A model generated the notes under the pieces. That model saw nothing but the letters and a program-made list of their open reading frames with translations. It was not told the origin of the DNA and searched no databases. From Phaeosaccion multiseriatum (Eukaryota > Ochrophyta, other classes), in the NCBI GenBank assembly GCA_965112735.1, contig OZ218951.1:2604001-2668000 (forward strand): a DNA stretch of 64,000 nucleotides, in the 5' to 3' direction. Shown piece by piece: positions 61,301 to 64,000 of the stretch. The position numbers were made by a program, and so were the translations under genes. Every line of letters starts with the position of its first letter. Position 1 is the first letter of the stretch.

Positions 61301-64000
61301 ACCCCGAACACGAGGCAGGCCCACCAAAGCGTTGGCTACAGCTCCTCGAAGCTGGCCCATGTCGGACACATCGCAGGCCACGGCCACAGCGGTGACACTC
61401 TCCATGCTCTGCAGGGCCTGCCACAGCTCTGAAACTTCCTCCGCCGCCCGGCCGCTTCGAGACAGGAGGAGCAAGTGTCGAGCCCCCTGGGAGACCAAGT
61501 GATTCGCCGTCACCAAGCCCAGCCCCCCCAGACCACCGCTGATCAGGTACGTCCCATCCTCTCTGCACTTGAAGCGATCGACTCCTGCCGGCGTCAGATG
61601 GAGTGTGCTGGGCACCAGCCTCGGAGCGAGAATCTCACTCTCTCGAACCAGCAGGTCCACGCCTCGGCCGCCGTCGCGGGCTCCTGCAGCCAGCGTCACA
61701 GCCTGGGAGATAGCTTGGGCTTCCATGTTCTCTACTCTAGGTCGTGCATCCTCAGACTGTGGATACATGGCATACTCAAGGTCGATGTGGTTCACATCGA
61801 GGTCGCCCCGCTCCAGGCGTACGCTTCTCACCAGTCCCACTGCCCAGCTGTCCTGCCAACCCGCACCGCTGTACACGCCCGTTGTCACCACCGTGATCGG
61901 CATCACTGCCGCGTCCCCGTCTAAGCTGTGTACAGTTTGCACAAAGTGGATTGCCCCATCGGTAGCAGAGCCCGTTGCTGACGTCAAGTAGAAGAGATGG
62001 GCCCCACGGGGCTGCGCGTCTGAACCGACCGCCTCCACCACGTGCACCTCTACACCACTTGCTGTCGCCGCGCTTCGGACAGCTTCCAAGGCTCTGTGGT
62101 TGTTCGAAGCGTGCTGCTCTTCAGCTGCCTGGGGAATCACGACGAGCCACGGAAGGCGGCCGGTCAGCGAAGCCTGCTGCGAAGCCGTGGGCACCTCCAC
62201 CGCCTCCCACTCAACAACATAGAGCGGGCCCTGCTCAGCTTCACTCCGCGGCTGAGGTGCTGCTGTGGCTCGCGCTGTGTACCAAGGAAAGGCTTTGCGC
62301 GTTGGGAACAGGATGTGCTCCTCGCCCTTACTCTCTGGCTGCTGCACTGTGCTCAGAGCTGCTCGAAACGACTCCTCGGAGCTCTTCCCGCGCGTGAGAG
62401 AAGGGATCCACACCAGCCCCTCGCGACGCTCGCACTTGGCTCCCATGCTGCTCAGCACAGGGTGGGGGCCCACCTCAACGATGCTCAGGTCAGCCCCCCT
62501 CCCGTCTCCCATCCAGTGCTCCACCACCGTGTGGATGCCTTCTGCGAACAGCACTGGCGACAGCATGTGTTGCACCCAATACGTCGCCTGCGTCACCTCC
62601 TCTCCTCTCACCACCTCACCCGTCACGTTAGACACCAGGGGAATGCGTGGGGCGCTCAATGACACCTGCCTCAGAACCTCCTCCAGCGCACGTACAGCGG
62701 GCTCCATCAGAGGAGAGTGGAAGGCGTGCGGCACCTCCAGGGCCTTGCAGCCCACCCCCTCCGCCGTGAGCTTCTCCACCACCTTGTCCACAGAGCTGCG
62801 AGCTCCAGAGATCACGCTCGTGCTCGGTCCATTCGACGACGCCACCACCACCTCGCCTGCCCCCCCCGCAGCGTCGATGCTTGCCAAAGTCGCCTCCTTG
62901 CCTGCCCTCACTGCGAACATCACTCCCTTGCCCTCGGGGCAGGCGTGCATGGCGGCCCCTCTCTTGGCGGACAGCATCAGCCCGTCCTCCAGCGACATGA
63001 CGCCGGCCACGCACGCCGCCACCACCTCGCCCAGGCTGTGGCCCATCACCATCGAGGGCTCCACGCCCTCCGACTTCCACAGCTCACACAGGGCGTACTC
63101 CAGCACAAACAGGCACGGCTGGCAGTAGCGCGTCTCCTTCAGCAGCGCTTGTGCAGTCTTGTCCTCCTCCTCCTCCCCGTCCTCAGCGGCGCCTAGGTAC
63201 ATGAGCTCCACCACAGACTTGTCCAGCCAAGCCCGCTCCATGAGCAGCGTACTGCACCGCTGCACGCACTCGCGGTACACGCCCTCCTTCTCGTACAGCT
63301 CCCTGCCCATGCCCACGTACTGCGAGCCCTGTCCAGTGAACAAGAACGTCACCGGCGATCTCTTCTTATTTCGCTGCACATCCAGCTGCAGCAAGGCTCC
63401 GCTCTCGCTCTCCTCTACTAGAGTCGGTCCGAAGCTGCTGAGCACCACATGGGCGTTGGCTCCTCCCGCACCGAAGGAGCTGACAGCAGCAGTACGCCTC
63501 TCCCCGTCCCTGGCACTCAGTGGCACTATGGCAGACGGCAAAGTCACCGCAAAGCCATCCAGGCGCAGCTCCGGATTGAGCTTCTTCATGTGGAGATTGG
63601 GGGGAGCCGATCCGTGCTGAAGGACCAGCAGAGCTTTGATGAGGCCAGCGATTCCGGACGCACCCTCTAGATGCCCGATATTGGTCTTCACCGCCCCAAC
63701 CACTAGGGGCCGATCTTCCTCGCGGCCGTGGCCATACACGGCTCTCAAAGCACTCATCTCGATGGGGTCGCCGAGAGAAGTCCCGGTGCCGTGTGCCTCC
63801 ACGTAATCAACCTCCAGACCGTTCAAGCCGGCCTCCGCCAGTGCCTGCTCCATCAGACGCTGCTGAGCAGTAGGGCTCGGGGCAGTGTAGCGCAAACTTC
63901 TCCCGTTGTGGTTCGCAGAGCAGCCATTGACGACAGCAAGGATGTGGTCGCCATTGGTCTGTGCATCGTCCAGTCGCTTCAGCACCACGGCGCCGCAGCC
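34777..64000 (-). CDS. Giant hybrid modular PKS-NRPS, 5' partial, 12 exons
   Basis: One transcription unit enters from the right edge inside a ketosynthase. Exons joined in phase: 64000-59760, 59501-53159, 52961-52407, 52301-49425, 49228-48674, 48582-45706, 45509-44955, 44863-41972, 41774-41220, 41115-38239, 38049-37501 and 37416-34777, giving about 9,171 codons. Domain order: KS(partial)-AT-KR-ACP, KS-AT-KR-ACP, five C-A-T modules, and a six-helix terminal domain. Core motifs are intact: KS TACSSS/HGTGT/NIGH, AT GHSLGE, ACP and carrier Ser, C HHxxx[14 protein letters not shown] (YRTGDL restored by splicing). No dehydratase, enoyl reductase, methyltransferase, epimerase or thioesterase is visible. 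It should assemble a short beta-hydroxylated polyketide and extend it with five amino acids. The architecture is bacterial-like, so ancient horizontal transfer followed by intron gain is likely; that is inference. Confidence 0.9.
37370..41040 (-). other. NRPS module 5: C-A-T (last)
   Basis: The C domain has [11 protein letters not shown]. The A domain has [25 protein letters not shown] and [11 protein letters not shown], a distinct pocket (tentatively D-A-E-D-A-G-S-I-A). The carrier is the most divergent ([15 protein letters not shown]) and its last helix is encoded by exon 12 ([11 protein letters not shown]), which continues straight into the terminal domain. Confidence 0.85.
41041..44788 (-). 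other. NRPS module 4: C-A-T
   Basis: The C domain matches those of modules 2 and 3 (HHSIMDG), while the A domain and the exon 9 A/T cassette match module 1 ([21 protein letters not shown], same intron sequence). The module is therefore a mosaic of the two types. The carrier has [12 protein letters not shown]. Exon 8 is 15 nt longer than its counterparts in modules 2, 3 and 5. Confidence 0.85.
44789..48507 (-). other. NRPS module 3: C-A-T
   Basis: It is nearly identical to module 2, including the His in YVIHTSGS, the same tentative pocket residues and the same introns. The two copies differ by scattered substitutions (e.g. KEAT versus KDAT near 46065/49784). A recent tandem duplication or gene conversion is likely; an assembly artefact is unlikely because the differences are scattered through the unit. 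Confidence 0.85.
48508..52226 (-). other. NRPS module 2: C-A-T
   Basis: The C domain has [11 protein letters not shown]. The A domain has [15 protein letters not shown], with His in place of the Tyr that modules 1, 4 and 5 carry in this motif, and [10 protein letters not shown] and [10 protein letters not shown]. The carrier Ser lies in [12 protein letters not shown]. Tentative pocket residues read D-V-A-Y-A-I-S-A-V. The module is almost identical to module 3 in exons and introns, offset by 3,719 bp. Confidence 0.85.
52227..55900 (-). other. NRPS module 1: C-A-T
   Basis: The C domain has [10 protein letters not shown] (catalytic His) and differs clearly from the other four C domains in its N-terminal half, as expected for the one accepting the polyketide from the ACP. 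The A domain has [25 protein letters not shown] and [11 protein letters not shown], with A7 split by an intron (52962-53158). The carrier has [12 protein letters not shown]. Hand-aligned specificity-pocket residues (GrsA positions 235-331) read D-M-A-V-A-G-I-V-V, the same as module 4; the hand alignment is tentative. Confidence 0.85.
55945..60391 (-). other. PKS module 2: KS-AT-KR-ACP
   Basis: The KS (60391-58892) is split by a 258-bp intron (59502-59759). Joining FLSSD-W to [17 protein letters not shown] restores the conserved KS sequence exactly. It has the active Cys ([11 protein letters not shown]), EAHGTGT and [10 protein letters not shown]. The AT (~58830-57915) again has GHSLGE and a malonyl-type HAFHS. 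The KR (~57710-56470) has SYSSTSA and AYAGAN but lacks LDD (AAGVNGAKR), so its stereochemistry may differ from module 1. The ACP (~56175-55945) has [14 protein letters not shown] and linker are almost identical in DNA to module 1. Confidence 0.9.
56985..63410 (-). repeat. Duplicated AT-linker-KR segments, 4,518 bp apart
   Basis: The DNA of about 57000-58890 is nearly identical to about 61520-63410 (offset 4,518 bp), covering AT, the structural KR half and linker. The KR catalytic halves and KS/ACP are more divergent. Confidence 0.85.
60473..64000 (-). other. PKS module 1: KS(partial)-AT-KR-ACP
   Basis: Only the C-terminal part of the KS is in the window (64000 to ~63430) with the catalytic His motifs [12 protein letters not shown] and [10 protein letters not shown]. 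The AT (~63350-62430) has [10 protein letters not shown], the nucleophile motif GHSLGE and HAFHS, the signature of malonyl-CoA-specific ATs. The KR (~62230-60990) has the nucleotide-binding SGGLGGLGL, an LDD motif (AAGALDD, as in B-type KRs) and catalytic Ser/Tyr/Asn in SYSSTAG and NYAAAN. The ACP (~60700-60473) has [12 protein letters not shown] with the phosphopantetheine Ser. Predicted outcome: malonyl extension and reduction to a beta-hydroxy group. Confidence 0.9.

Noticed and set aside
37600-63700. Plus-strand open frames across the synthetase
   Set aside because: They are shadows of a GC-rich coding strand, repeat with each module, and show no domain motifs.
34777-64000. Bacterial contamination as the source of the PKS-NRPS
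   Set aside because: Eleven GT-AG introns interrupt it in phase, splitting core motifs, and the same contig carries IFT88 and other eukaryotic genes.
34777-64000. Several separate synthetase genes instead of one
   Set aside because: Every gap between open frames is bridged by a phase-matched intron that restores a conserved motif, and no start or stop context separates modules.

Overview
The window is eukaryotic nuclear DNA. Its genes have GT-AG introns, and exon phases could be matched by hand across seven multi-exon genes. Non-coding DNA is dominated by microsatellites (CCCT, CACT, CTTC, GT, CT, GTAT and others). The gene set is an IFT88 orthologue, a type III phosphatidylinositol 4-kinase, a fungal-type Zn(II)2Cys6 regulator, a mitochondrial b561-type cytochrome, a BRAWNIN/UQCC6-like microprotein and a protein with a possible plastid-type leader. 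Together these suggest a stramenopile (heterokont) alga that makes, or once made, flagellated cells; a eustigmatophyte-like alga is my best guess. The lineage is inference; no rRNA or other marker gene is present.

Layout, left half: an ankyrin-repeat protein, 5' truncated (3-4868 +); cytochrome b561-type mitochondrial membrane protein (6267-7755 -), divergent from a possible plastid protein (8127-9055 +); an unknown low-complexity protein (10108-11187 -); a 73-residue BRAWNIN-like protein (11547-11768 +); IFT88 (12846-17690 -), divergent from a PI4-kinase with an unexpected N-terminal membrane region (18098-23948 +); a Zn(II)2Cys6 transcription factor (24189-28105 +). Next comes a gene-poor block (28106-31280) with a GGTAC-type minisatellite and two long (CCCT)n arrays enclosed by direct and inverted repeats. 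A disrupted coiled-coil/SAP gene tail, possibly kinesin-derived, follows (31281-33444).

Right half: everything on the minus strand from 64000 to 34777 is one giant gene, 5' truncated by the window edge. It is a modular hybrid polyketide synthase / non-ribosomal peptide synthetase: [KS]-AT-KR-ACP, KS-AT-KR-ACP, then five C-A-T modules, then a six-helix terminal domain with hexapeptide repeats like that of epsilon-poly-lysine synthetase (NRPS terminal-domain family). My splice model has 12 exons and about 9,171 codons inside the window, with no in-frame stop. All five NRPS modules are split by two introns at the same codon positions, one between T and G of the adenylation A7 motif (YRT|GDL) and one near the end of the carrier domain. 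Modules 2 and 3 are almost identical tandem copies with a 3,719-bp period. The synthetase therefore appears to have grown by tandem exon-cassette duplication after it already carried introns. The expected product is a short reduced polyketide joined to five amino acids, with unusual, thioesterase-free and possibly membrane-associated release. I consider this the main discovery in the window.
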